This document shows, piece by piece, positions 7,889 through 16,616 of a DNA stretch of 43,221 nucleotides. This DNA is from Bacteriovorax stolpii. Lineage in GTDB: Bacteria > Bdellovibrionota > UBA1018. The stretch spans positions 1 to 43,221 of the forward strand of contig CAMAQA010000017.1 in the NCBI GenBank assembly GCA_945860415.1, in the 5' to 3' direction. Under the pieces are notes generated by a model. That model saw nothing but the letters and a program-made list of their open reading frames with translations. It made no database searches and was not told where the DNA came from. The position numbers were made by a program, and so were the translations under genes. Position 1 is the stretch's first letter, and every line of letters begins with the position of its first letter.

Positions 7889-10099
7889 ATGGCCCCATCC
7901 ACTGCGCAGGCATTTCGACTCCATCGGCTTGAAGGTGAAATCTGGCAGCTGACCTTTGATCAGCCGGGAGAAAAGGTAAACAAGCTCGGCCGGGCGGTCA
8001 TGATGGAGCTGGGCGACCTCCTGCCCGAGCTCGAGCGTCGCGGGAAGTCGGGTGAAATGGGTGCGCTCGTTCTTCGTTCCGGCAAGAAGGACCAGTTCAT
8101 CGCGGGGGCGGACATCACCTTGATTCAATCGGCACGTACGGCCGACCAGGCGGCGGATCTGGCGGCTCAGGGACAGCGTCTCTTGAATGCCTGGGAGGAC
8201 CTGCCGTTTCCAACGATAGCGGCAATCCAGGGCCCCTGCCTCGGAGGGGGGTGCGAGTGGTCGCTCGCGAGCACGGCCATCCTCATGGCCAACGACAAAT
8301 CGACGCGCATCGGACTTCCCGAGGTGATGCTCGGAATCATTCCGGGCATGGGAGGCTGCGTGCGCATGCCGCGCAAGGTGGGACTTGCCCAGGGACTGGA
8401 CTTCATTCTTTCGAGCCGAATGCTGACGGCCGACAAGGCGCTCCGGGCCGGTCTGAGCGAAGGTGTGATCACGGCCGAGCAGTTCGACGCCCAGGTGCTG
8501 GCGTGGGTGAAGAAGAATCTCGACGCATTGAAGGACGGCCGCAGGCTTGCCCGCGAGCCGAAGCTCGGTGGTGCAGGAGGCGCGGTCGGTGCGCTGCTGG
8601 AACACACCCCGATGGGACGCGCGCTGATGCTCAAGAAGGCTCGTGACGGAGTCATGCAGAGGACGGAAGGCCGGTATCCGGCTCCTCTGGAGGTCATCGA
8701 GGTCCTTCGTGACAACGGTGCCGCCTATGGTGAGCGTGCGCGCGGTGATGCGCGGGCGACTCAGATGGATCGCGAGGCACGAGGCTTCGGCAGGTGCGCC
8801 GCCACGGACGTTTCGAAGAACCTGATTTCTCTGTTTTTCCTGACCGAGGCGGTGAAGAAGTCGACCGGTGCGGGTGAAGGTGCAGGTGCTGCCACCGTTC
8901 GTCAGGCTGCAGTGCTGGGTGCGGGCGTGATGGGAGGCGGAATCGCCCAGCTCTTTGCCGACAAGGGGCTTCCGGTTCGGATGAAGGACCTGACTCCGCA
9001 GGCCCTCGCAACGGGAGTACAGGCCGCAACGAAGCTCTGGCAGAAGCAGGTGCAGCGCAAGCGAATCACCCCGCGCGAGCTCCAGCAGCGCCTGAACCTC
9101 ATTGCTCCGGTTTTGGACTTTTCCGGGTTTGAAGGCGCTAACCTGATCGTCGAGGCGGTGGTGGAAAAGATGGAAGTGAAGCGCGCGGTGATCGGAGATC
9201 TCGAAAAGATCGTTCGCCCCGAGTGCGTGATCGCTTCGAACACCTCGTCGCTGTCGGTGACGAAGATGCAGCACGGAATGGAGCATCCGGGAAGGATTGC
9301 GGGGATGCACTTTTTCAATCCGGTGCATCGCATGCCGCTCGTCGAGGTCATTCGTGGCGCGGAGACCTCGGACGCTGCCGTCGCCACGGTGTTTGCGCTC
9401 AGCAAGCAGCTCGGCAAGACCCCGATCGTGGTGAAGGATGTTCCGGGATTCCTGGTGAATCGACTGCTGACTCCGTACTTGAATGAGGCGATGTTCCTGG
9501 TTTCGGAAGGCGCCTCGATCGAAGAGCTCGATGCTGCCATCCAGGCGTTCGGTATGCCGATGGGTCCGATGGAGTTGATCGACGAGGTCGGACTCGACGT
9601 GGGAGAGAAGGTCTCGCACATCCTGCATGAGTCTTATGGTCCGCGCATGCAGCCCTGCATGATGAACGGCGGAGTGGCCAAGGCCGGGCGGCTCGGCAAA
9701 AAGGCGGGCAAGGGGTTTTACCTCTACGAAAACGGCGGAAAATCCAAACGTCTCGATCCGGAAGTGTATTCTCTACTGGGCGTCCAGCCCGTACGAGGGC
9801 GCGTCACTGCCGAAGAGATGGTGGATCGCTGCATCCTGCCGATGATCAATGAGGCATCTCGCGCGCTGGCTGAAGATGTCGTTGCCGGCCCGGGCGAAGT
9901 CGACCTGGGCATGATCATGGGCACCGGCTTTCCTCCGTTTCGTGGTGGCCTTCTGCGCTATGCCGACTCGCTTGGAGCCTCGAAGATCGTGGAGCGGTTG
10001 CGCGACCTGGCATCCCGGGTGAGCTCGCGTTTCGAGCCGTCTCCTGAGCTGGTCGCCATGGCGGAGCGTGGTGGAAGCTTCTACTCGAAGGAATCGTGA
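7889..10099 (+). CDS. fadJ: Fatty-acid oxidation alpha subunit: enoyl-CoA hydratase / 3-hydroxyacyl-CoA dehydrogenase fusion
   Basis: The 736-residue protein is a two-enzyme fusion for beta-oxidation. The N-terminal crotonase half has the oxyanion-hole segment FIAGADITLI (about 70-79) and the two catalytic Glu positions in LGGGCEWSLAS (E123) and LPEVMLGIIPGMGG (E145). The C-terminal half starts near 338 with the NAD-binding loop GAGVMGGGIAQLFADKG and has ASNTSSLSVT and the catalytic His in GMHFFNPVHRMP (about 473), followed by two dehydrogenase C-terminal helical domains. Length fits FadB/FadJ (about 715-730). No thiolase partner (fadA/fadI) is adjacent. FadB versus FadJ subtype is not certain. 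It overlaps the next gene by one base. Confidence 0.9.
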   Translation: MAPSTAQAFRLHRLEGEIWQLTFDQPGEKVNKLGRAVMMELGDLLPELERRGKSGEMGALVLRSGKKDQFIAGADITLIQSARTADQAADLAAQGQRLLNAWEDLPFPTIAAIQGPCLGGGCEWSLASTAILMANDKSTRIGLPEVMLGIIPGMGGCVRMPRKVGLAQGLDFILSSRMLTADKALRAGLSEGVITAEQFDAQVLAWVKKNLDALKDGRRLAREPKLGGAGGAVGALLEHTPMGRALMLKKARDGVMQRTEGRYPAPLEVIEVLRDNGAAYGERARGDARATQMDREARGFGRCAATDVSKNLISLFFLTEAVKKSTGAGEGAGAATVRQAAVLGAGVMGGGIAQLFADKGLPVRMKDLTPQALATGVQAATKLWQKQVQRKRITPRELQQRLNLIAPVLDFSGFEGANLIVEAVVEKMEVKRAVIGDLEKIVRPECVIASNTSSLSVTKMQHGMEHPGRIAGMHFFNPVHRMPLVEVIRGAETSDAAVATVFALSKQLGKTPIVVKDVPGFLVNRLLTPYLNEAMFLVSEGASIEELDAAIQAFGMPMGPMELIDEVGLDVGEKVSHILHESYGPRMQPCMMNGGVAKAGRLGKKAGKGFYLYENGGKSKRLDPEVYSLLGVQPVRGRVTAEEMVDRCILPMINEASRALAEDVVAGPGEVDLGMIMGTGFPPFRGGLLRYADSLGASKIVERLRDLASRVSSRFEPSPELVAMAERGGSFYSKES

Positions 10100-11421
10100 T
10101 GCGGGTCGAAGCTGCTACCTCGTCCTCTTCTTCATCTTCTGCGCTGATGCAGCTCTGGCGCAGTCCCTGGACACGCTGGATCGGTAATCGATATCTGCGG
10201 AGCAAGAGAAACAGCCGATTCCTGAATTTCATCACCTGGCTTTCCATTTTGGGGATCGGCATTGGAGTCTGCTCGCTCATCGTGGTTCTGTCGGTGATGG
10301 ACGGATTTGAGAATGAGCTGAAAAAGCGCCTGATGTCGTCGGATCTCCATATTCTGGCTACTCCACAGGCGGGAATGCAGGGATTCGAGCGCGGCCGGGT
10401 GCCGCGGAACGTCTCGCTCGAAAAGCAGGTGGCGGAGTGGGCCGGGCGCCATCCGGAGATCGAGAGCGTGTGGCCGGTGCTCTCGACCGAAGCCATTTTG
10501 AAGTCGGGCCGCAAGGTCAATGGAGTGGTGGTCAAGGGAGTTGATGAGTCACGACTGGCTCGCCTCCGGCGATCGGTGACTGAGCTCGCCGAGCCCTCAT
10601 TGCTGACAATCCAGGAGCGCGGACAGACGATCCGCCTACCCGGGGTTTACCTGGGACGCGAGCTGGCGAACGAATTCGGCATCATCCCGGGAGACCAGCT
10701 GACATTGATCTCGCCCACGGAAACGGATGGTCCGATGGGTTCCGTTCCGCGACTCAAACGTTTTGTCGTCGAAGGAGTCTACAAATCGGGAATGCCGGAA
10801 CAGGAGCTGCAGGTTATTTTTTCCGCGGTCAAGAACGTCCAGTCCTTTCTGCGACGTTCGGAAGTCGTTTCGCAGATTGAGGTGACCCTCAAGGATTTCG
10901 AGGGTGCGCCCGTGCTTGCACGAGAGCTTGAGGGTATTCTTTCTGGATGGAAGGTTCAGGACTGGGTGCAGATGAATTCGCACCTTTTTGCTTCGCTCAA
11001 GCTGGAGCGCTTTGCGATGTTCGTGGTCCTCGCGTTCATCGTGGTCGTGGCTTCGTTCAATATCGTGACCACGCTGACCCTGATGGTGCTCGAGAAAAAA
11101 CGCGAGATTTCGATCCTCAAGGCGATGGGTGCGCGCGATTCACAGGTGGCTGCCATCTTTCTCGCAGAGGGACTTGGCATTGGCGTGCGGGGAATCGTCG
11201 GAGGTTCGATCCTTGGGGTCTTTCTCTGTTTTTTCCTCAAGCGCTATGAGCTGGTCCAGCTGCCCGAGGTTTTTTATGATCGAACCCTTCCGGTCACCTT
11301 CCAGCCTGCAGTCTACCTGCTGATCGGCTTGATCACGCTCGTGATCGTGCTCGTGGCCTGCCAGTATCCTTGTCGGCGCGCGGCGAGGTTTGCCCCGCTC
11401 CAGGGAATTCGGGTCGGGTGA
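10099..11421 (+). CDS. lolE: LolC/LolE-family lipoprotein-releasing ABC permease
   Basis: The 440-residue membrane protein matches the LolC/E family that, with the ATPase LolD, lifts lipoproteins out of the inner membrane. After a serine-rich start it has IGNRYLRSKRNSRFLNFI and ITWLSILGIGIGVCSLIVVL (first membrane helix, about 48-68), then a large periplasmic domain. Three C-terminal helices follow, the first containing LAFIVVVASFNIVTTLTLMV, next to the cytoplasmic coupling segment KKREISILKAMGA. The ATG at 10099 overlaps the fadJ stop (TGATG); a GTG three bases earlier is possible. No lolD lies beside it. C and E subtypes cannot be separated here, so the symbol is tentative. Confidence 0.82.
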   Translation: MRVEAATSSSSSSSALMQLWRSPWTRWIGNRYLRSKRNSRFLNFITWLSILGIGIGVCSLIVVLSVMDGFENELKKRLMSSDLHILATPQAGMQGFERGRVPRNVSLEKQVAEWAGRHPEIESVWPVLSTEAILKSGRKVNGVVVKGVDESRLARLRRSVTELAEPSLLTIQERGQTIRLPGVYLGRELANEFGIIPGDQLTLISPTETDGPMGSVPRLKRFVVEGVYKSGMPEQELQVIFSAVKNVQSFLRRSEVVSQIEVTLKDFEGAPVLARELEGILSGWKVQDWVQMNSHLFASLKLERFAMFVVLAFIVVVASFNIVTTLTLMVLEKKREISILKAMGARDSQVAAIFLAEGLGIGVRGIVGGSILGVFLCFFLKRYELVQLPEVFYDRTLPVTFQPAVYLLIGLITLVIVLVACQYPCRRAARFAPLQGIRVG

Positions 11422-11424
11422 CGG

Positions 11425-12120
11425 CTAGACCTGCTTGACTTCGCGGATTCCCGGCGTGCTCCAGAGATCGAGGATGAATTTTTTGTGATCGTTGCGATGG
11501 CCGCTGTACTTCACTGTCAGCTGGCTCAGATCGCCCCGCGACTCAATGTCGAAGTCATCCAGGATCAGGTCGTTCTGGGTCAGCGAATGGTTGATGGCCT
11601 GACGGACCTTGCCTTCAGGATCCTGGACGAGGATCTCGCAGGCAAACGTGAGTGAACGTCCGAGCACGCGATCTTCAAAGAACGTGGTTCCGACCAGGAC
11701 AATGACGATGACCAGCGAAGATGCCACGGCGATATCGTGGTGGCCCATGCCGACGCACACGCCGATGGCGGCCACGACCCAGATGGTTGCAGCAGTGGTC
11801 AGGCCGAGGATCGTGCCCCGGGCCTGGATGATCGTGCCGCCTCCGAGGAAGCCGATTCCGGAGACGATCTGTGCGGCGATTCGCGAGGGGTCGCCATAAT
11901 TTCCTCCCTGGCCCGTGTTTGCACCGGAAAGGAGGATGGAAAGCGACGTATACAGCGCAGCACCGAGGCAGATCAGGATGTTTGTCTTGATGCCTGCCGG
12001 CTTGTTCTTGAGTTCGCGTTCGAGACCGACCAGTCCTCCACAGAGCACCGCAAAAAGGACGCGGGGGGCGAAGTAGTGGAAAAGCTGCACGAAGTCCCAG
12101 GAGCTGGAGATCGATTCCAT
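11425..12120 (-). CDS. MgtC/SapB family membrane protein
   Basis: This 231-residue protein has four or five N-terminal membrane helices and the MgtC hallmarks LCGGLVGLERELKNKPAGI and RIAAQIVSGIGFLGGGTII. A soluble C-terminal region of about 80 residues resembles an ACT-like domain. Family members include the Salmonella MgtC virulence and magnesium-starvation protein, which modulates ATP synthase and phosphate uptake; many others are uncharacterised. The ATG at 12120 starts just before the first hydrophobic part. A TTG at 12183 would add 21 polar residues and is less likely. The gene converges on the LolC/E gene with only a three-base gap, so there is no room for a dedicated terminator. Confidence 0.85.
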   Translation of the reverse strand: MESISSSWDFVQLFHYFAPRVLFAVLCGGLVGLERELKNKPAGIKTNILICLGAALYTSLSILLSGANTGQGGNYGDPSRIAAQIVSGIGFLGGGTIIQARGTILGLTTAATIWVVAAIGVCVGMGHHDIAVASSLVIVIVLVGTTFFEDRVLGRSLTFACEILVQDPEGKVRQAINHSLTQNDLILDDFDIESRGDLSQLTVKYSGHRNDHKKFILDLWSTPGIREVKQV

Positions 12121-12226
12121 CTTTTGAGAGTGCAGCGAATCCCGCGGCGGCGCAACTTGAACTCGTTCTCGTTGTTGAAACAACGGGCTTCGGGGTAGAC
12201 GATTGGAGAAGAGAGGGGCTGGCGTC

Positions 12227-13519
12227 GTGGGTCGAAAATGCGTGCTGATCAGCTATGTCTGGCCGGAACCCCAGAGTTCCGCCGCCGGGCTGCGCCATCG
12301 CAATCTCATCGAGGCACTGTTTCGATCCGGGTATGAGGTGGCGATCGCCTCGGCTGCGCAAAATGAGCTCGGACGCCAGTCGTGCGAGCAGTGGGCACGC
12401 GAGTGGAATGGCGTGTCGGTGAAGGCCCTGCAGTTGAACCATTCGTCCTTCGATGAGTGGATTTCTGAGAAGAAGCCTGACCTCGTGATGTTTGATCGAT
12501 TCGTGGTCGAAGAGCAGTTCGGCTGGCGCGTTCGTGGGTCCGCTCCCGAGGCGACGTGCATTCTCGATACTTCGGATCTTCATTTTCTGCGCGTGTCTCG
12601 CGAGAAGCACAGCAGGTTGATCCCACGTGACGGAAACCCTCTCGTGGGAGTGGGACCGGTCGCCGATGCCATGGAATGGGATGTCGATCTGGCCTGCCGT
12701 GAGCTCGCTTCCATTCACCGAGTGGATCTGACCTGGCTGGTTTCCGATTTTGAGCGGGAGCTGCTCACTCGCCAGTTTGGGGTTGACCCGCGGCGTCTTG
12801 CCGTCTCTAGGTTCGCATATCCTGAGCAGGGACGGGCGCCTGCTGGGGTGGCGGCGAGGGATTTTGGCGGGCGGTTGGGGTTCTGCCTGCTCGGGAATTT
12901 TCGACATGCTCCGAATCTGGACGCATTCCGCTGGATGCGCAGCGTGGTTTGGCCGAAGATTCGTGCCGAACTTCCAGCTGCCGAGCTGCATATTTACGGG
13001 GCGTACCCGACGAAGGAAGTCATGGAGGCCCATTCGCCCCGGACCGGCTTTCTCGTTCATGGTCGTGCCGAGTCGCTAGACGAAGTTTTTGCGCTTCGTC
13101 GAGTGAGCCTGGCGCCGCTGCGCTTTGGGGCGGGCATCAAGGGCAAGATCTCGGATTCGTGGTGGCATGGCCTTCCCGTCGTTTCGACGTCGATCGGACT
13201 CGAGGGAATGTCGGATGGGGGAAGTTGGGGCGGACGCATCGCTGATTCGGTAGAAGCCTTTGCACGAGCCTGCGTGGAGCTTCACGAGAGTGAGGCTGAG
13301 TGGATCAAAGCCCGCGAACACGGACGCCGTGTGCTTCGCGAGATGTTTTCCACGGATCGCTTTGAGCGGGATTTCAAGGCAGGATTGATTCAGGCCCGGG
13401 AGAATCAAGGCTGGCGCGAATCCGATTGGATTCGACGGATGATGGTCCACTCCACTCTGGATTCATACCGTTATTTCGGCAGATGGATTCAGCTCAAGCA
13501 GTCGAGAGCCAATCCGTGA
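12227..13519 (+). CDS. Glycosyltransferase (GT4-like)
   Basis: The protein of about 430 residues looks like a two-domain GT-B glycosyltransferase. The N-terminus has VLISYVWPEPQSSAAGLRHR, the usual first strand and acceptor loop. The C-terminal half has GFCLLGNFRHAPNLDAFRWM, AELHIYGAY and FGAGIKGKISDSWWHGLPVV, as in the Glyco_trans_1_4 group. It starts at GTG 12227 behind GAGAGGGG; a TTG at 12203 in frame would add eight residues. The donor sugar is unknown. It lies divergent from the MgtC gene and its stop overlaps the deaminase start, so the two are probably co-transcribed. Confidence 0.78.
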   Translation: MGRKCVLISYVWPEPQSSAAGLRHRNLIEALFRSGYEVAIASAAQNELGRQSCEQWAREWNGVSVKALQLNHSSFDEWISEKKPDLVMFDRFVVEEQFGWRVRGSAPEATCILDTSDLHFLRVSREKHSRLIPRDGNPLVGVGPVADAMEWDVDLACRELASIHRVDLTWLVSDFERELLTRQFGVDPRRLAVSRFAYPEQGRAPAGVAARDFGGRLGFCLLGNFRHAPNLDAFRWMRSVVWPKIRAELPAAELHIYGAYPTKEVMEAHSPRTGFLVHGRAESLDEVFALRRVSLAPLRFGAGIKGKISDSWWHGLPVVSTSIGLEGMSDGGSWGGRIADSVEAFARACVELHESEAEWIKAREHGRRVLREMFSTDRFERDFKAGLIQARENQGWRESDWIRRMMVHSTLDSYRYFGRWIQLKQSRANP

Positions 13520-14280
13520 ATGAGGGTCATCGGGCATGGCTGGAGTCTGACGGAACAACTTTCTGGAGTCGCAGCAGTCCGTCGCACGTGGGGTCCTCCG
13601 TCATCGCGCTGATTTCTTCGGTCTATGAGCGTGATCCGCGCTGGGCGCGGCGGATCATTCGCCATCGGATCCACACGACCGAGCCCCTCGGCGAGGCATC
13701 CTGGGGGTCGGTGAAGGTGGCGGCGAGGCGAGTGGTTTTTTCTTGTCCTCCTCTGAAAGCTTTCAGCGGCACGAGCGTGGAGCTGATTCCGGCAGCGTCG
13801 ACCGCTGACGAAAACCTGTCGGAGTGGGTGCGAACCCGGGTGAATGGACGTCGTTTTTCTGGTGCCGATGAGATTTGGAGTTTCTTGGATCAATTGGTTC
13901 GTGAGGCGGAGCGAGTGAAGCCACGGATCATGGCGCTTCCGGTTTCTGCGATACTGCTGGATGCAGAGGGTGCGGTGCTGTCGTGGGGCGTGAATTCGGC
14001 CTGGGACTATCGAACGCAACATTCCGAGACGAACCTGATTCGGCGCTGGCACCGGCAGGGATCTCCTGGGGCGCCTGCGGCGTTGTGGGTCACGCGAAAG
14101 CCGTGCAAGATGTGCTCGGGGTGGATCTGGGATGGTCTTCTGATGCAAGTGCCGATCGGCATCCGGTATCGCGATCCGGATGATGGGCCCCTGGCGAGAA
14201 CCACCGTGCTTGACCCGGGAACATTTGAGCGTCGACGAGCTGACGCGGCGAAAATGGAGGCGGCGGATGCATCTGGCTGA
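13516..14280 (+). CDS. Cytidine/nucleic-acid deaminase-fold protein, Bd3614-like
   Basis: The 254-residue protein carries the zinc-deaminase signature in its C-terminal half: HSE at 169-171 (the His ligand and proton-shuttling Glu) and PCKMC at 196-200 (two Cys ligands), 24 residues apart, inside an alpha/beta fold. The first 150 residues form a separate domain I cannot name. The layout matches what I recall of the Bd3614 group described in Bdellovibrio within the nucleic-acid deaminase superfamily. The substrate (tRNA, DNA or free nucleotide) is unknown. The GTG at 13516 is chosen because GTGA overlaps the preceding stop; an ATG at 13483 in frame has no ribosome binding site. It also overlaps the next gene. 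Confidence 0.75.
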   Translation: MNEGHRAWLESDGTTFWSRSSPSHVGSSVIALISSVYERDPRWARRIIRHRIHTTEPLGEASWGSVKVAARRVVFSCPPLKAFSGTSVELIPAASTADENLSEWVRTRVNGRRFSGADEIWSFLDQLVREAERVKPRIMALPVSAILLDAEGAVLSWGVNSAWDYRTQHSETNLIRRWHRQGSPGAPAALWVTRKPCKMCSGWIWDGLLMQVPIGIRYRDPDDGPLARTTVLDPGTFERRRADAAKMEAADASG

Positions 14281-16456
14281 GCTGATTCGCGATCTTGGGG
14301 TGCTCCTGGGAATTGCCGGACTCGTGTCGCTGATCTTCCATCGAATTCGCCAGCCCGTGGTGCTGGGCTACATCTGCGCAGGAATCGTGGCATCTGCCGT
14401 TGCGGGGCCCTTTACTTCCGAATTCCGGACGCTGGCCGACCTGGGCGTGATCTTCCTGCTGTTCAGCCTGGGGCTGGAATTCAGCTTTCGAAAGGTGGTC
14501 CGTCTAGGTCCGACGGTGGCCGTCGCGGCGCTGCTGGAAGTCTTTGGTGTATTCGCGCTTGGGGCATGGTCCGGGCGACTCCTGGGGTGGTCATCCCAGG
14601 ACAGCCTGTTTCTGGGAGGGATGCTTTCGATCTCGTCGACCACCATCATCGTCAAGGCTTTCGATGAATTCGGGCTCAAGACGAGGCGCTTTGCTCAGAT
14701 CGTATTCGGCCTCCTGGTATTCGAGGATCTCATGGCGATCCTGATGCTGGTTCTCTTTGGAAACATGGCATCGGGAGCAGGCTTGGATTCGGTTTCTTTC
14801 GCCGGCTCGCTGGGTGCCCTGATTTTGTTCGTAGGAGGATGGTTTCTTGCGGGAACCTTCGTTCTGCCGCGGATTCTCAAGCGCGTGGCCGCCGCGGACT
14901 CCGATGAAATGCTGATGATCCTGTCAATCGGACTTTGCCTTGCATTGGGGATTGCTGCCGACAAGCTCGGCTATTCTGCGGGCCTCGGAGCGTTCCTCAT
15001 GGGCTCCATCCTGTCGGAGAGTTCGGAGTCGCACCGGATCGAGGATCTGATCAAGCCCCTGAAGGACCTCTTTGCGGCGATCTTTTTCGTGTCCGTGGGA
15101 ATGCTCATCGATCCTGCGGTCCTGCTCGAGCAGTGGCGACAGATCCTGATTCTTTCGGCAGTGGTCGTAGCAGGAAAGTTCCTGTTTCCACTCGTGGGAA
15201 TGATGCTGATCGGACGTCCCTTGAAGACTTCCGTGCTCGTTGCCGGAAGCATGGTCCAGATTGGCGAGTTCTCGTTCATCATGGCGGCACTCGGGGTCGG
15301 CGCGGGAATCCTGGCACCGGAGATCCAACCCGTGATTGTGGCGGTTTCCGTCCTGACCACGCTCCTGACTCCAATCTCGATTCGTCTGGCGCCGAAGTGG
15401 GTTGCTCCGATCGAGTCGATGATTCCGCGCAGGTTACTGCATATTCTCCAGCAATACTCGTCCTGGAGCGAGCGCCGGGCCGCCGCGACGCAGCCTGATC
15501 CCCAGCTTCGCGCCGCTGCGCTCCGCTGGGCGCTTTCAGGGTTCGTGATTTCGCTGGTCAGCGTGCTGGGGTTTCGCTCGGCAACTCCGTGGACGGGGGC
15601 AGTGGTGGGTCTGGTCCTCCTTCCTTTTCTCTGGTCGTTTCTCGGCGGCATCAGCTTGCCCCCGGCGCGAAGGCTCGACCTCAAGTCACAGCTTCTTCGG
15701 GCGGGAAGCCAGGTGCTGGCACTGGCAACTTCATCAGCACTCGCGTGGCCGTACTTTCGAGGCACGCCGATCATCTGGGGTGTTGCCCTGCTAACGGTCA
15801 TCCTGCTGGTTCGGCTTGTCGGAAGCGTCGGAAGGATCTTCCAGTGGTTCGAGGAATCGTTTCTGTCTTCACTAGAGTCGGGCAGGGAAAAATCGAATGG
15901 CGCCCGGACGGTGCTGAGGAAGTTTGCTCCCTGGGAAGGGCAGCTCGTCCGACTCAAGGTGAACCCGGACTCGGAGATTTCGGGACAAAGCATTCAGGAG
16001 GCTGCACTGAGGAATCGCTTCGGTTTGAACATCGTGGCAATCCAGAGGGGATCGCGGCTTTTTGTCGCGCCTTCTCCACGGCAGCAGCTTTTTCCGAAGG
16101 ATGAAATCCTGCTTCTCGGAGCCGAAGAGCAGATCGAGCGCGCCAGGCGCATCGTGGAGCTGGGGCCTCCGGTATCAAGCACCGAGGCGGAGCATTCGAT
16201 CGACAGCTATCAGCTTCGGGCCGTGGAAGTGGGCGAGCACTCGCCCTGCGCGGGCAAGAGCCTCGGGGAGAGCGGCATCCGGGACCGCTTCTCTGCCCTC
16301 GTCGTCGGACTGGAGCGTGGCGGACGCCGAACCATGAATCCGGATTCGTCGATGCGCGTCATGCCCGGCGACACTCTCTGGCTCGTCGGAGAGACGGATC
16401 GACTGTCAGCGCTTGCGGATGAATTGCTGCGCTCCGGGCATCAATCGAGAAGCTGA
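14267..16456 (+). CDS. CPA2-type monovalent cation:proton antiporter with two RCK_C (TrkA_C) domains
   Basis: The 729-residue protein opens with a KefB/KefC-like antiporter core of about 12 helices (residues 1-400), with LADLGVIFLLFSLGLEFS, SISSTTIIVKAFDE and LVFEDLMAILMLVLF as family landmarks. Three or four further helices (about 440-530) follow. Two tandem regulatory domains of the TrkA C-terminal type come next, at about 555-635 and 645-725; each contains a GxSI/L, xRFxLxV and FPKD/MPGD pattern. No NAD-binding RCK_N domain is visible, unlike KefB/KefC. It should exchange K+ or Na+ for protons across the inner membrane. The start has GGAGG six bases upstream and overlaps the deaminase stop by 14 bases. 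Confidence 0.85.
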   Translation: MHLAELIRDLGVLLGIAGLVSLIFHRIRQPVVLGYICAGIVASAVAGPFTSEFRTLADLGVIFLLFSLGLEFSFRKVVRLGPTVAVAALLEVFGVFALGAWSGRLLGWSSQDSLFLGGMLSISSTTIIVKAFDEFGLKTRRFAQIVFGLLVFEDLMAILMLVLFGNMASGAGLDSVSFAGSLGALILFVGGWFLAGTFVLPRILKRVAAADSDEMLMILSIGLCLALGIAADKLGYSAGLGAFLMGSILSESSESHRIEDLIKPLKDLFAAIFFVSVGMLIDPAVLLEQWRQILILSAVVVAGKFLFPLVGMMLIGRPLKTSVLVAGSMVQIGEFSFIMAALGVGAGILAPEIQPVIVAVSVLTTLLTPISIRLAPKWVAPIESMIPRRLLHILQQYSSWSERRAAATQPDPQLRAAALRWALSGFVISLVSVLGFRSATPWTGAVVGLVLLPFLWSFLGGISLPPARRLDLKSQLLRAGSQVLALATSSALAWPYFRGTPIIWGVALLTVILLVRLVGSVGRIFQWFEESFLSSLESGREKSNGARTVLRKFAPWEGQLVRLKVNPDSEISGQSIQEAALRNRFGLNIVAIQRGSRLFVAPSPRQQLFPKDEILLLGAEEQIERARRIVELGPPVSSTEAEHSIDSYQLRAVEVGEHSPCAGKSLGESGIRDRFSALVVGLERGGRRTMNPDSSMRVMPGDTLWLVGETDRLSALADELLRSGHQSRS

Positions 16457-16463
16457 TCAGGAG

Positions 16464-16552
16464 TGGTGCCGAGGGCGGGAATCGAACCCGCACGATCCTT
16501 GCGGATCCCAGGATTTTAAGTCCTGTGCGTCTACCAATTTCGCCACCCCGGC
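16464..16552 (-). tRNA. tRNA-Leu (anticodon TAA)
   Basis: On the minus strand the sequence folds as a class II tRNA: acceptor GCCGGGG with CCTCGGC, a D arm, anticodon stem CAGGA/TCCTG around CTTAAAA (anticodon TAA), a long variable arm GGATCCGCAAGGATC, T arm GCGGGTTCGATTCCCGC, and an encoded ACCA end. It reads UUA and, by wobble, UUG leucine codons. Confidence 0.96.
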
Positions 16553-16563
16553 GCACCGGACTC

Positions 16564-16591
16564 AAAGTACCAGACCGGGCTTGAATGTCCA
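16564..16591 (-). promoter_or_regulatory. Possible sigma70 promoter for tRNA-Leu
   Basis: Read on the minus strand, TGGACA (16586-16591) and TACTTT (16564-16569) are 16 bases apart, and the -10 box ends 11 bases before the tRNA. The -35 is a good match and the -10 a weak one. Confidence 0.35.
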
Positions 16592-16616
16592 TCGGGCACC
16601 GTTTAGCTTCGCCCTC

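Noticed and set aside
7751..9628. 625-codon minus-strand open frame opposite fadJ
   Set aside because: It is rich in His, Arg and Leu with no recognisable domain, and fadJ on the other strand has complete catalytic motifs.
11675..13060. 461-codon minus-strand frame spanning the MgtC and glycosyltransferase genes
   Set aside because: It crosses two well-supported genes and the space between them, and reads as low-complexity Arg/Pro/His.
13516..14280. Polymorphic toxin with deaminase tip
   Set aside because: There is no secretion signal, no repeat or delivery domain and no immunity gene next to it.
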